A DNA stretch of 64,000 nucleotides from contig CM075862.1 in the NCBI GenBank assembly GCA_037975125.1, forward strand, positions 59,613,279 to 59,677,278, given 5' to 3'. Positions 10,516-29,587 of this stretch are shown here, one piece after another (positions within the stretch are counted from its first letter, which is position 1; each line of letters starts with the position of its first letter). A program made the translations under genes and the position numbers. The DNA is from Latrodectus hesperus (lineage: Eukaryota > Arthropoda > Arachnida > Araneae > Theridiidae). Below the pieces are notes generated by a model. It worked only from the letters and a program-made list of their open reading frames with translations, searched no databases and was not told where the DNA came from.

Positions 10516-13500
10516 AATTGTTATAGATTAGCTCTAATTCCATTCCATTAAATATTATGGTATTTCAAACATATTTTCAATAATTTAACATTAATATTGT
10601 ATAAAAACCTTCGTATTTTTTGCAAATTTTTATGTAAAATATATATAATATGAAATCAAATATGTATTTTCAAAATATATATCGTGGCACAAGATGAAGA
10701 AATATAATTGCAATAAATTCGATAACATAAAAAATGTTTCACTGGTCATACATTCTTATGTATTTAATTTTACTGCTGCTTCCCAACTACATAAGTATTT
10801 CTTTTGAATTAAACTTAAGGAGTTACATTATTAAGTAATTATTGATTACTATAGATTTCATTGGAACACTACCTATGACGGATATGTTGTCATCAATCAT
10901 GTTGTCACTCTAGAAGCGAGAAATTAATGAATGTAACATTAGGGGATAGCTTGGATTAGCCATGGATTTCATAGAATAAATGATCAGTTACTCTTTCATA
11001 TTTCTCCTCTCAATGGTGGTAGCTACATATTCTTCCTAATTAACTTTATTTGCTTAAATTATGAGTGGGTACAAATAAAATGTTATTTTGGTATAAAGTT
11101 ACAACATTTATAAATAATCTTAAGCTAATTTGGACTTGACTTCTTCGCAAAATTTATCTATGGTAAGTGAAATGTTCTGCTTACATATAATAAGTTAGTG
11201 TAATTATTGAATTTTATGTACTGAATAATATTGGTTTATTTTTAAAGTATTATGTTAATATGTATGCAAAGACACATAATATTTAAAGAAATTGTGTTAA
11301 TATTTCATCTTGTCACAAATTCAATAAATTCTATTTGAAAGTGGTAAAAATTATATTATAGTGTTATAATGTGTTCAAACTTTGGCATCTAATGTTTCAT
11401 TTTTTCTGCAAATTGTTTTCTATGCATACGATAAAACATTCAGAGTAATTCTCGTAGTCTAAAGTTAACTAACATTGTTACAAATCTGATTTGAAATGCA
11501 AATAAAAAATCAATGAAGTAAAGTACTTCAAAAAATTTTTCTTGTAAAATTATATCGATTAACTTATACTTGTAACAAATTTAAAACTTTTTAAAATTTA
11601 GTTGAAATAATCGGTTACGAACATTTATTTTTTATTATATCTACAATTATTTTAAAATAATTTTACATATTTGAAGATCAACTTCATTTATCTCTTTATT
11701 ACAATAATATCATAATGATTTATTTTTTTGCTTATTAGCAATAAAGATTCAGTTATTTTTTAAACGAAAAGATTTTACATTGCACCGATTAAGCCATATA
11801 AATATAAAACTTAATGATGAGGTTATTATGTGTGTACTAAAATTTACATTTTAAATTATGTCTAAAGTTTCCTTATAAATTTTCAAATGTTTTTTTATGC
11901 TGACATTTTTATTAAAAATTCATAATCTTATTTCTAATGATAAGGAATAATTTTATATAAATGCACTTAAACTGCTCATAGAATTTCATAAATTTATGCA
12001 AAAACAAAATAAAATTACATAATTATTTTTTCTATTTAATATCCAATAAAGTGAATCAGGGAGCTATACTTTCATCAATTTTCTTTTTTAGCATTTGGAA
12101 TAATATGAAGCTGTAATGAATAAAATAATCTTAAAAATGAAAAGAAGGAAATTTTTTAATTAATAACATTAAACTTGTTTGAAGAATTTACAAATAAAAG
12201 GGTCAGTTCAAAATGTACGAGAAGCTACATTGTCAAGGAATTTAAATAAGTTAAAATAAGGACACGAATTATTTGATAACTTAGAGACTTTAATCAACAG
12301 ACTTAACAGATTATTTACTAATTACTTATTTCTATATTAATTTTAATTTTCTTAAAATGTGTTTCATATAAAGTTAACTAGTTTAATATATTACATTGAA
12401 TATAGAGTAATATACATATGATTATTCTAATGAGTAAAATGAAGGAAGACTAATTCAAAGTTTATCTTCTATCTTTCTTTTTCAGTAGATGCAAAATAAG
12501 AATGCATTCTAAATTATACACGCACTCCTATAATAAATTTTACTATATGAATATTTATATGTAAACTAATTTTAATATATTTAAGGAAAAATTATTAAAA
12601 TAAAACTAAATTTATAACTTTATTTTTTTTAATTTTTGAATTTTAAAGCCATTATGTAAAAAATATTAGCTTATGCATTACATTATTGCGAAAATCTTGT
12701 AATAGGAAAACAAAATAGATCTAAATGTTTTCATAATGATACCTTAAATACTTATTTTCCTATATTTATAAGCCTCTCAGTAAATATATATAGTTAAATT
12801 ATAATGACATTGCACTTCTCTCTCTTCTAAGCTGAAAGAACAGGCAATAGAATTACGACTAATAATGAAGTCACTGACTAGGTAAGAACTTAAACAGACT
12901 AGTGTGGAAACAATTTAGGCTTGAAGACTATGCATCACCACTTTATTGGCTTATCGTCAATATAATATAAGGAATTACAAAGTTAAAACAAATCATGTAT
13001 TTTTTATACTGACTTTATTTAGTTGATATTTTTTGAAATAAATCAAAATGCTAGGTTCATGATCATTTAAAAAATTATAAGTACTAAAACATTAAACCAT
13101 GTTATTACTGGTATTCTGAAATATCACAGTAAGATAAAATAATAACTTTTTATCGTTTCAACAGTACTTTTTGTAGTCAAGCTCTTGAATTTAATCAAGA
13201 AACTTTAAGACTCAATAAGAACATCTAGAATAGAAACAAAGAAAGTTGTTCAGATTTTTTACTCTCTTTCATCTTTGCATACTAGAATGAGAATAGGATG
13301 ATTATTCCCATTCTCAATCAACCTTATCAATTTAAAAATATCAGTGAATAAGACTTTTAAAATGTTTAACGCAGAAAAAAATTAATACATAAATTTCATT
13401 ACAAAATTACAATTTTAAGGATATTCAATTAAAATTATAGACATAAATCTGAATGATAAGCGAGTAGAAATTTTACTGCTGAACTTATTTTGTATATTAG

Positions 13501-16079
13501 CTTCGAATTTACCTAAGCATGACAAGGATAAAATTTTTAACAAAATTTAATTCTTGATTAGATATTTGAGTTTTTTTAAAACTATTTCATTTATGAATAT
13601 TAGTAAAATGTCTCAGTAAGTTAATATTTATTAAGAATTTTCTAAAAAGAGTACTTAGCATACATAGATACACATTTCAATGTATGTTTTCTTAAAAGAA
13701 TAACGATGCATTAAAAGTTAAAAATAAAGAGAACATATTTCATACCAGAATTTTCGGGCAAAACGAAATAAATTGCTTCAAATAAAATAAATTGCAGTCA
13801 AATGAAATACATAGCATTGTTACTCATTATATTTCGTATAATTATTTTTTTGTTTAAAAAGCAATTCCAGGTATGTTTGGAAATAATAGTCTACACATGA
13901 CTTTTTCTATTGCTGGGAATAATAAAAGTAAAATATTGAGAAACGTGGAGAAAAGAGTGAGAAAATAGTGCGCAATGCAAAGTGCCTTGAAAAATATGAA
14001 TCTTATCACAATTAACAGTGTCGTCATGATTTTGTAGTCTTAAATCAGGATTTAGAGTGACGCCCTAGGTTGTCTTATGAATTAGATTGTCTTGAAATTC
14101 CCATAAATTTGCTTTGATACTAAAGCTGCACTCTATGGGAATAATTTTGTAGTATCTTTTTATTCTTATAAAAATTCAAAGTTATCAGTATTGCGGATAG
14201 AATACTGTACCTAACTGTTAATTATCATAGTCATACCCGTTGAGCTGTATTATCAGGGGGATGAATACAACTGGTAAAAACTTTTTTTAGTATACGAGTA
14301 ATTAAGTATTTTTTTGTTTGTTTTAAGATTTTAACGTGTTTTTTTATTTTAAAGGGCATGATAAAATAAATTTATTTTTAGCATAATGTAATTTTAATAT
14401 TAAAGTTTATTTTTCAAATAGATTAGATTTTACTTAAAATTTAGAGTATAATTTTGTAAGGAAATTTATCCTCAATTCAAATACAATAGAAATTTAAAAT
14501 GCATGCATCCGTTTCTCCACAACACTCATTAGATAAGATGCATAATGCGTGAGATCTTTTCCTGTTATGCTTGGCTAGATTCCCCAAAAGAAATATTTTC
14601 AGAGTTTTTAGAAAGGATGAATATATGGAGCAAACCATGAACAAATATAGAATGAATATATGTAGGAAATCATTATAACTATGACATGATATCTGAAATC
14701 GTATAATGGCTTCATGAAAAGGTTGTTGTTAAATCCACTAAGACATGTCTTTTATCATCAAAAAAGATTTTATTTGATGACGTACAGAGATAACGTGAAA
14801 TTCTTTGAATCCATTGTTGTTGTATTATTTTTATTTCTCTTCGAATAACAGATTTTCTGCAATTTTTGTGTTTGATAGTGGTTTTCTAACAACATTTCTA
14901 TTCTCTCTCTTATATGTTTTCTTTTCTTCTTGCAGTGACGAAATTGAATACTTCTTAAATCTTAATCCAATGAATTCAAAGATGGACATTCCATTCAACT
15001 CATTTTTGAATCAATAGATCTTCTTTATGTTTCGGATGTTAAACAGAGATTGATCAGTTAGTAATCAGAGATGTTTTAAAATATATTGCCTCATATCATC
15101 ACAAAAGTTTTATATTTTAATCTCGTAGGTAAGAAAGTCCACTTCGGTGCAATGATGCATTATTTTGATATTGTCTCTTGATAATGTTATAGCGAAAGAC
15201 ATGCATCAATACTTTGCTGAATACCAGAATAAAAAAAACCCAGATAACTTAGACGGCTGAGATTCACTGTGTTTCTTATTCATTCTATACTTTTGAGATC
15301 AATATTTATAATTCAGAACGGCTATTATTTTTTTGACTTTTTTCAGCGTTTATTAACTGAACAACTATGTGTTTTTCTAGATTCTCCATCTTTTTACCAT
15401 ATACACTAATGTTCATCAGTTTAAAAATGTCTTTTAAGCAATGATGATGGGATTTTGCTTTGCTTCCACTTAAAAGGTATGTAAGATTGAATCCAATGTT
15501 TTTGATTACATTTCAAAATTTTATGCACTTTAATTAATTTTAAGCCTGAAGATAAATAGAGTTTTAAATTAGGATGATACGTAATTCATTTCATATCTTA
15601 TATTTTGAATTAATTTAATTGATGGAATAAATTTGCTGTAACAAGGTGGTTACAAAAAGGAATAGATCTTTAGGTGTAACTTTGAATTTTTGGGTGCTAT
15701 GTGGTAATTGTCATGCAAATTTTGCAGGGTAATCTAGCAGCTAATCTATCACTCATCATATAGCCAATAGAAGACGTATTGCACTAGAAATATATTTTCA
15801 TGTGATAAGATGAGAGTAATTATGACATGTAGATAACGTTTAGCCATTTTTTATATACAACGAATGAATATTCCGTAATTCTTATCATCCCAAATGTTTC
15901 CTCCTCCAGTTACTTTCATTCTATCAAGTTTTATCTGCTTCTGGACAAGTAAAAATCTCGAGACTGATATATGCATGAGCAGATTTCATATGACACGTAC
16001 CCTTCGCTACGCAATATTGTCATTGATATTAATCACATGACTAATTACTGATAAGAGTGAGGGTTTCAAAAGTACTTGT
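10516..16079. other. A+T-rich DNA, nothing recognised
   Basis: The longest frame is about 70 codons (14,805-15,017, plus strand), rich in Phe, Ser and Leu, with no recognisable domain. No element ends, long repeats or RNA-gene boxes were found. Confidence 0.55.
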
Positions 16080-16380
16080 GAATTTGGATGGAATGGGATT
16101 TTCTGTTCATATTGCCGTAATTCCTCTCATTAAAAAAATTTAACAAGCTTCACATCAATGCATTTGGCTATGATATGATGGTGGGCCCATTGTATTTTTT
16201 TGATGGGAAAAACGAAGAATGCACCTATCTGTTACTCATTTCCAGCAAGCAGACCTCCCATTATTGCTTTATAAGGAACGTTTTGAGGTTAAAGGCTGAT
16301 CGTACCATGCATAATGGTGTATAATTCTACTGCTATAGGTGACTACTCTGTTTTGGTGAGGAACAATTACTGAGCGAGCA
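16080..16380 (+). pseudogene. Possible IS630/Tc1-type transposase scrap
   Basis: Several short in-order resemblances occur across shifting frames. A 'MMVGPLYFFDG' stretch (about 16,177-16,209) recalls the 'GPffFdG' block between the first and second catalytic Asp of some IS630/Tc1-type transposases. About 100 bp further comes 'TMHNGV' (about 16,298-16,315), which could be a worn 'QHDGA' second-Asp motif. No ends or target duplications were found. The reading needs several frameshifts, so this is weak. Confidence 0.25.
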
Positions 16381-19155
16381 ATCTACTAATTGTCAACAGT
16401 ATAGTAATTGAAACATTAAAAAATAAAGCTAAAATTGAACATAAACACTTAAGAATTTTAAAATTTTCATTTTTAACATACGGAACCCTGCATAATTTTT
16501 GAGGATTCAGGCAGTTATAAAAACATTTATGTATGTATACCAACACTACAATATCTTACACAACCATATTTGGTCATCATAAACCACGTGTTTATGGCTA
16601 TGTCATCGTACGACCAGATGGTAACACTTAAATTCATGTCAAAATACACGGAGTAATCAATGCTGTTAGCAGTTTCATTGAAAATGTAATACGACTCTCG
16701 TATTAAGAGGAATTGGCAAATAAATTAATTGCAATATCTTTAAGAATGACGACATAACACGAAGATTTATTTGTAAGCTTGATATAATTTCATAATATGT
16801 AACAAACCACTTCATTATTTCATTATTTGCTGTATATATTCATTTTTTCTAAGAGCTTGGAAAATAGGCCTTCTGGGGGATGTCGTCAACTATATAATGT
16901 AAGGAGATGAAGCATTACGAATTTGCCTAATGGTGTTGTGGAAACAGATATAAACAATTAAAATTGTTATCTGGAAATATTCTAAAATTCCACTCATTAA
17001 ATTTATATTATAATTGAATTGAGGATTCATTTCCTTTAATAAGGAGATTCTGTAACTTTAAAAATAAATTCATTTTATCATACACTTTAAAATAAAACTA
17101 AGTTTATATCACTCTAATACTAAAGGAAATTTTTGTTTTTACCATTAGTATTCACCCCACTTATAGTAAGTCAAGTAAATCACATCCAAGCGATTTACTA
17201 TCGAATAGCTCACATATAATTTTAAAGTATATGAAAACAAGAGTCATTAGTAAGGTACTGGGTTCTGTTCCCGTAGATGACAATCTTGTACTTATATCAA
17301 AATAAATATATATATGCTTTAAAATTATTCAAAAACAAGAAACATTAGTTTTAATTTTTTTTAAATGTCTCAATAAATTGCAACACGATCACAGTTATAT
17401 GATTATACATGACGTCCTTTTAAATCCTTGTTCTAAAAATACAAATTTTTGACGTCACTGCTACTTTTGTTGAGATCCGTATCCAGCTCAAGGTGTTGTA
17501 AACCTCTTCTTTTACGACTATTAAAATGTCAATGTAATATGTGGGAGAATCTAAATTTTTATTTTTTTATAAACAAATTTTGTATGAATTGAGAACTGAG
17601 AAATATTGAGGTGAATTGTATACTAGTAATGTTAATACCCAAATTATATATAAATAATGAATGTTGGTAATGTTGATGAAATACTGAGATAAAATGAAAA
17701 TATCGCATAATTTATTCATGAATTAGTGTGTTTCATACAAATTTTCCTCTAACATATGAAGGAAAAAATTAAATTTATATTTTGGTATGCAATTTTTTTG
17801 AATTTATTAATCAATACATCATATATAAAGATCCTATGCTAAAACGAATCAAAGAAAAATAAATTTACACATCATAATATCCGATTAGAATACTTAAAAT
17901 TAATCTATTCAAGATAGATGCATATTGATGATAATGTTAGTAACTTAAACACGTTTAAATATTTTCTCAGATACGACTAAATTTCCAGTTTAAATATCAA
18001 TAGAAATATATATTTTTAAACGTAATCAAATGAATATAGTAAAGCAACTTTTTCACTCAATTTAATAAACAATAGTTATACAGCAAATATATTAACAGTC
18101 TCTTTTTCTGTTTAATGTAAGAATAAAAATCATTTTTACACCACATGTCTTGGATTTTGATATGTATTTATCAAATTATTACTTTCCAAATTTAAATACT
18201 GAAGAATTACAAGTAATTTTTGTCATCCTAAGACGTAGGAATATTGTTTTATACTTTAATCAAATGGTATCTTTCACAAAAGTAGCAGTCTAAAAATATA
18301 TCGAAATAGTTATAATCAATCACATTTTTTAAGTTTGAAACTGTTCCTTGTCTTAAAATCAATGATAGATTTTCTTAACGTCGATGAACAGTATAGAGGA
18401 ATTATTGATTTAATATATAATATAATGTAGATGGAGCTTCATTTATTAAAGAATTATTTAAAATATGTATAAATATTCATACATAAATATATTCAAGTCA
18501 TAAATGAAAAGATGTATTGTTTGCACTTCCAATTTGAAATAACGAATAAACGCGTTTAAGATGTATGGATATAAATTAAATGTAGCATATTACATAGTAA
18601 AATAATGTATTGAATATTTAAAAATTATATATATATATATCTGTATAATTTTATATATATATTTATGGATTTTGTTTATTTTTTACTATTTTATTTAATT
18701 TTGAAATAGTAAAGACCTATGCAAAATTCTTTAGACTCTATTAAAATGTTCTGATAAAATCTAACAGCATGTCGATAACCAATATAAATAATATTTTGAA
18801 ATAATGAATCAAAACATAAAAAATACTTGCACTAAAATATTTATATTCATTCTGCATTCTATGTTCTTTGCAGCAAGATAACAATTTATCATTATTCACT
18901 CAAATGTTAAACAATTTATAATGCTAAATTTCCTATTTTAATCCTCATTAAAAAACAAAAACAAAGGCTTGATACTTGTTAAGATATGAAAATTAAGTAA
19001 AATTATTCATTAATTTTAAATATGTTTACTGAAGATTTTACGAAAAAAATGCATGCACTATTTCTTTGAAAAGTCATAATTTGAAATCAAAAGTCGCAAT
19101 TCCTTATAAAGTGATGAAAGAAACATATAAGTGGTCATCAATATAATGAAAACAC
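16381..19155. other. A+T-rich DNA, nothing recognised
   Basis: There are no open frames of note. A short (TA)n run lies at about 18,627-18,662. Nothing else could be supported. Confidence 0.5.
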
Positions 19156-19159
19156 AGTA

Positions 19160-19800
19160 GTTAACTGAAGAATTCTATTAATATGGTGTGAGACTGCATT
19201 TGTATGTTGGTTTTTAAGAATTGATTGATATAATGGCAAAAATTAAGTTTAGAGGTAGATTGTAGCATTCTCTTCATAGATATATTGTGACAATTCTTGG
19301 AGAAATGCTGGTAGAAGATATCAATCTCGTATTCGATACTTTAAAATAGATCATGACTGATAAATTGTATTGAGATTAAGTAAATACCCTTGCCAAAGTA
19401 AAAGTGTAATTTCATTCTCATGTTCATCAGACCATGATTGGATAAGTTCCACTGCATGGAGAACCAAATTATCATCTCGGAAAATTTTCTCTACTGAAAA
19501 CAAAGTTTGCTTCATATAATGGATCTTGTGAGTTAAAATATCCAGATTTTAACTCGGTGACCTTTAATTTCAGGATCACACTTAGTCCTTTAAATAGCCA
19601 AGGCCAACGCATACCCATATCATTATTTGGAAAGAGGTAATCACGATTATATGCTTCTACGCGTGTCCTACCAATATTTTCCCATCCTGTTGTAAATGAA
19701 AGTTATAAAGATTATTCGTCAGACCATATCATTTGCTTTCACTTAACAATCAAGCAAGTTTTGTGAATTCCATCACCACTTGACAATTACATCTGTGTCA
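19160..19800 (-). pseudogene. Tc1-like transposase relic
   Basis: Reading the minus strand through several frameshifts and stops gives the ordered landmarks of a Tc1 (DD34E) transposase. These are an 'MVWSDE' first-Asp motif (about 19,720-19,737), a 'GRTRVEAYNRDYLFP' block (about 19,629-19,675), a 'DDNLVLHAVELIQSW' stretch matching the second-Asp region 'DDNAPxHxA..VQ.W' (about 19,435-19,480), 'SDEHENEI' just after it, and a 'YNLPLNLI' tail like the usual 'YNIPLxxI'. The family cuts and pastes DNA at TA sites. The spacing and order are convincing, but no frame is open for more than a few dozen codons. I could not define the terminal repeats. It is old and inactive. Confidence 0.6.
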
Positions 19801-21150
19801 GGTGGCTTGGAGTTTCCTGTCCTACGAAAAATATTCTATTAATGAAGATAAGATACTTTTTAGCTATTATTATTGACACTGGGGAATGCAGATGTCAAAT
19901 TAAATCTGCGATCACTTTGATGCAGTTATTTTATAGACTTTACAGCTCACGCTTCAGAATTTAATTAGAAACTGTTTAACTTAACATTTTGAGTGTGCAA
20001 AATTAAAATGAATGTTTTCCGTAAAAATAAAAATGAAGTTTTAAGCATTATTCTCTAAAACACATAAAAATTGTAATGAAACCGAAATTTATGCATATAT
20101 TCCATGCGAAACATATACTATCTTTTTATATTGTATAAGATTTTTCTCTGACTTATATTATTGAGAGATAAATTATATTTGACATTCACCTAAAAGTATA
20201 AAATTAGAATAATGTTTTAGCACATGTAATTTTATAAATTTTATTCATTATTACTTTACAAATTTTAGAATTAAATGCTGTTTAGAGTGTTTATTATTTA
20301 AATTTAAACACTAATGACTCACAATTACCAAGTATGCAAATGTTGTTTCCCCGTTTCAAATACAATACGAATATATAACATAATATAATAAACATTAACT
20401 TGAAAATCACACTAAAGCCATTATGGAATCTAATAGCAAAGAAAAATATTTAACTTAAGAAGAGACAAGGGGAATTTAACTTCCTTAAATTTGCAGATGA
20501 AATATTCTGATTCTACTTGAACACAAAAATGATCAGGACTAAATTCTTTCATGTATCAAAAAAAAAAAGGTTCAGATGGACATTTTGTTATTTATAAAAT
20601 AGAATAATTCATTTTAATGTAAAAATATTAAAGATAACATGTTTGCTAATTTGTATTTTAGATTTCATACACTCATTTAGCAAACATGTATTAATTTACA
20701 AATTTATAATTAATGTATAAAATTCTCTTCAGGATAGATACGTAAAATATTATGTACAAGATATAAGTATGGTATATAAATTTACTTTATCACTTTTCCA
20801 AATATAAATATTTCATATAATAATTACGCAAAAGCTTATCATCTCTATTAATTTTAGGTTATTTATATCAAGCAAAAAAATCTTCGGATCATAAAAGTCC
20901 TCAAAAAATTTTGTTCCAAAAATCAAGAAGTAAATATTTAAATACAAAATTCAAAATAGGTCAAAGTCACTTTACAATTTCATTTAAAATATCTGAATTA
21001 CTTCAACGGAGATTAAATGTATCATAATACACATAGCAGTAAATATGATTACAAAGTATATTATCCAAGTATTATAGCCAGGATTTTAAATATAAATAGC
21101 ATTATATTGTCTCAAAATATATTACGTAATATAGTATTATCTGAAGGTCC
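19801..21150. other. A+T-rich DNA, nothing recognised
   Basis: Part may belong to the decayed Tc1 element next to it, but I could not find a terminal repeat. Nothing else was seen. Confidence 0.45.
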
Positions 21151-21153
21151 AAC

Positions 21154-21252
21154 AATGGTGATTTGGTGATTTACTTCTGATGATTCGGTGGTTTAGTGTT
21201 GACGAATTGGTGGCTTAGTGCTGAGGATTTGGTGGTTTAGTGCTGATGATTT
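21154..21252 (+). repeat. 22-bp minisatellite, about 4.5 copies
   Basis: Units start at 21,154, 21,176, 21,198, 21,220 and 21,242 (last partial). Each follows the pattern 'gctgatgatttggtggttta' plus two bases, with one to five differences per unit. The T/G-rich, C-poor strand stands out against the A/T background. Confidence 0.85.
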
Positions 21253-25675
<4,423 letters not shown>

Positions 25676-28079
25676 AATTGTTACAATAACATAAATTGTA
25701 CTAAATAAATGATTTACGAACACTCACGCATCTTCAAACTATTGGTTGGTCCCTAAGGGTCCCATATATAGACGTAACGAAAATTTAATTCCTATTTATA
25801 CAAACTAATTTTTTTAACGATTTTCTTTTCATGCTTTTTTTGCCATTCATTTTTATTATGTGATGTTTTACTGATGCATAGCAAAAGAAATTGTTATTAA
25901 GATTTTTATTCTATTTTTGAAGTTAAATATGAAGTTTGAAAATCAAAGTATTTTAAAATATTATTACTTTCCAAGAAATAATTAAAAAACTGAAATGGAT
26001 AACGTAAATAAGTGCAATCAATAGATATATGTTTTTAATATTTCTAATTAACTGAGAAAGTTTGAATTTTTTAACCATTAAATAGCTTTTTTAAATAAAA
26101 ATATATTAGAATTTTCAATTGAAATATTATTATTAAACTTTACGTATGCTAAACATAGAAAAAATTGAAAAAATACATAAAAGCTTTGCTTATTAGAAAA
26201 ACACCATACTAAATTTTTTTTTATTTTTCTAAATATTTAACCGTGTGGTATAAATTTAATGTAGATTCTATCAGAAAAGCAGATTTGTTATCTATAATGT
26301 TACAATTTGGAAAAAATAATCATTAATTCTTATTCGTAATTTTAAAAAAAAACATATTAATATAATTTATGTTAAGAAAGTAATACGATTTGTAAAGCTT
26401 TTATTCTGGTAATAATGAATAATAAATCAAAAAATGATCTACTTCGTTTCGAAATATGAATCTTTAAACTTTCTAAAAATGTATGTACTTCAGGAAGCAT
26501 TGGATATAAACTTAATTATTCTTTGTTTTACAACCCCTAATACAGTGAATCATTTACATCTTAACTATTATGTTCTTAAACTGGGATTTTTCTAAATCAG
26601 CCAACGATATATTTGATTTTACCTTTTTGTTTGTATTTCCTTTAAGGAAATATGAGAAAATATTGTTTTTGACAGAGTACTTAGAGAAACCAATTTTATT
26701 ATATTGAACATAACAACAAAATTGAATTTCAAAGAGAAACAGCAGATGACGCTACACGTGGGAAATTTAAGCGATATAAAACATTGCAAAATCATAATGT
26801 GAATTAGGTTTAATCCTAAAGTGTACTTAAATGAATAGTTTTCTTCCCAAATTTCTTTTATAAAAATTTTATTTGAATTTGGTTTTCTAGGTAAAAAGTA
26901 ATTGTGATACATCTTTAAGATAAAGCGATTATTATCAGTATATTTTTATTTTTGAAAGAAGTCAAATAATGGGGAATTTTAGCATTTCCTGTCACAGTAT
27001 TGTTATTATTATTTGAAATTTCATAGAGAATACAGAAGCAATGAATTCACGAATGCCATATGCAAAATCATTTTTGATTTCAATAATAAAGTCCATTAAC
27101 AATAATAATCAAAAAGACGAAAATGATACCTAAATATCCTTAATATCACAAGTCTTGTGTATGAAAAAGGGGGCATTTTTACTGTGGGGAGGCAAAGTTT
27201 ATAAATAGGGGCATGTAAATGGGGACGTTGGGTATATAAATGAGTACGTCTTGTTTACATAATTCATTAAGTGTATACAATTACGTTTTCCTCTCTTGCT
27301 GCATCATGAACTTCCGACATAGAAGACTATTATTTACTTGAGGTTACCTCATAGAGAAATGTGTCCCTAATAGTGGTAAAACAACAAAAGCATACCATCA
27401 TATGCATGTGTTATTGAAAATTGCATAATGTCGTATTCCGTCAAATCTTGCTTCCTGTTATAGCATTATGATATTCTCTTATATGTTTATAAGCATCTCA
27501 TAGAAATCACTCAATGTTAGCGTGCATTTAAGACTATCGCACAAGATGATTACATGATTTAAATACCCTTGTTAAAATTGCCATCAGAGTGTCCTGGTTT
27601 CATATTCGATTTAATGTTTTGATAAGAATATTTCCATTGCTCTAAATTATACCACAATATTTATAGAGATGACTTTTTCCTAGTTTTGAAATTTTATTAT
27701 TCTCAATGGCATTTTTCTGCTGAATATGAATGTAAAGCAATATTAATATTTTGTTTGAGTTTTTAGCGAATAAGTGGACAACAGATTTAAAGCAAATAAA
27801 ATGAGAAGCTGCTTGAAATATACCTTATAGCAAAAAATTAAATTTTAAAGAATTAGGGAATTTATATAGATATAGAATCTGAGATAAAGAAAAACAAGCA
27901 TTCCTAAATTTGTCAAGTTGAACCATCGGAATTCTAAGTTTTTGAATAGCAAACTTTTTGTTCCATAAGACTTAAAGCAGAATGCATTTGCTTATATTAA
28001 TTTAATCACAAATACAAAATTAAAGTCGAATTTAATTATTAATTTTTTCACCTAAATTTATTTACACGTGTATCTATAT

Positions 28080-28106
28080 AAACATACATTCAAAGAATGT
28101 ATGTTT
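28080..28106. repeat. Small perfect hairpin
   Basis: 'aaacatacattc' and 'gaatgtatgttt' are reverse complements separated by 'aaa'. It lies at the 5' edge of the RT relic and could mark its junction. Confidence 0.8.
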
Positions 28107-28960
28107 AAAGAAATTTGGAATCCTTTTTGCTAAATTTCTTAGCACAATATTAGACAATATTGTTAAATCTGTGAAGTCACTTGGATTATTAATAATATTA
28201 TACCTATTCTGGATTTCTTTTATCTAAAAATTGTATATGTCCCATAAATTCTTTTGATTTTAAAGATCTTTTTACTAGCATACCAATTCATAAATTTAAC
28301 GATGTATTGCATTTCTATTTTCAGGACTATAGGAATTTATTAAATGTTGATTTTGAATATTGGAATAGCTTAGTTAAAATGTGTATTTATAATAATTTAA
28401 TATATATTATAATGATAATATATATAATGGTGAAAATATTTTTATTCAAAATTGTGGTATCCACAAGGATCCAACATTTCTAATATACTTGCAAATTTAT
28501 TTTTACATTATTTTAAAAAAAGATTTATTTATCAATATCCTTTTGCTTTTATGATTTTAATATTTTCAATAATTTAAATTTTGAAGAAATTTCTAAATCA
28601 ATTCACCTCAATGAACTTTCTCTTCTTAAAACTAATTTATTTGATACTAAAGCAGAATTTTTAGATTTATTTATCAGTATTAATAATTCTGTTACATATG
28701 TTGATGTTTTTGACAAAACGAATCAACTTAATTTTAAGTTCAATAAGTTAATATACTGGAACTCAAATATATCTTTAAAAATATATAGGAACGTTTTATT
28801 TAATGAACATCGTATTTATAATATCTGTGTGTAACAATCATGAATTTACTAAAAATAAAATAAAACGCCTAATTTTGATCACCTCAAAAATAATAATATT
28901 CCATCTAATTTTATTTTAAAATAGGTAGGAAGTAAGGAATCGCTTGTAAGATTGAAGTAA
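28090..28960 (+). pseudogene. Reverse transcriptase relic (copy 2)
   Basis: Read through frameshifts, the plus strand gives an upstream RT segment (AKFLSTILDNIVKSVK, about 28,129-28,176), a motif A-like block (NSFDFKDLFTSIPIHKF, about 28,247-28,297), motif B (GIPQGSNISNILANLFL, with one base missing, about 28,460-28,510) and the thumb-like block (VFDKTNQLNFKFNKLIYWNS, about 28,707-28,766). This copy keeps the 5' motifs that copy 1 at 9.2-9.8 kb has lost, while its own motif C is deleted or scrambled just after 'YQYPFAF'. No GIY-YIG or other endonuclease is visible 3' of the RT. 'acagaagtgccacccaa' at about 28,980 resembles the 3' end of copy 1. Inactive; Penelope-type RT is the best guess. 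Confidence 0.6.
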
Positions 28961-29271
28961 TGCGTTGTTTGTACAACTACAGAAGTGCCACCCAAGCATT
29001 GAAGTTCAAGAATCCCGAAAACACCTATATATTCACTTATTTTCACTTTCTATCACTTTAAACGTAATTTAACCTTTAATCTCCTTAAATACAATTTAAT
29101 TTTAAATTTACTTCACTTTTTTATGTAATAATTCTTGGAAACTATTTCTTTATTCCAATTTAAATTTACTTTTGGCAACTTTACCCCTTTATTCTAGTGT
29201 ATAAACTCATTCTGATTTGTTGCTGTTGGTAATATATATGTTGTTCTTTCTACTATGGTTTATTTACTTTT

Positions 29272-29587
<316 letters not shown>

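Noticed and set aside
14805..15017. 70-codon plus-strand frame rich in Phe, Ser and Leu
   Set aside because: No domain or homology-like pattern; its length is expected by chance in a window of this size.
26619..26912. 97-codon minus-strand frame
   Set aside because: The corresponding segment of duplication copy B (about 33,990-34,280) does not appear to keep the frame, so it is unlikely to be coding.
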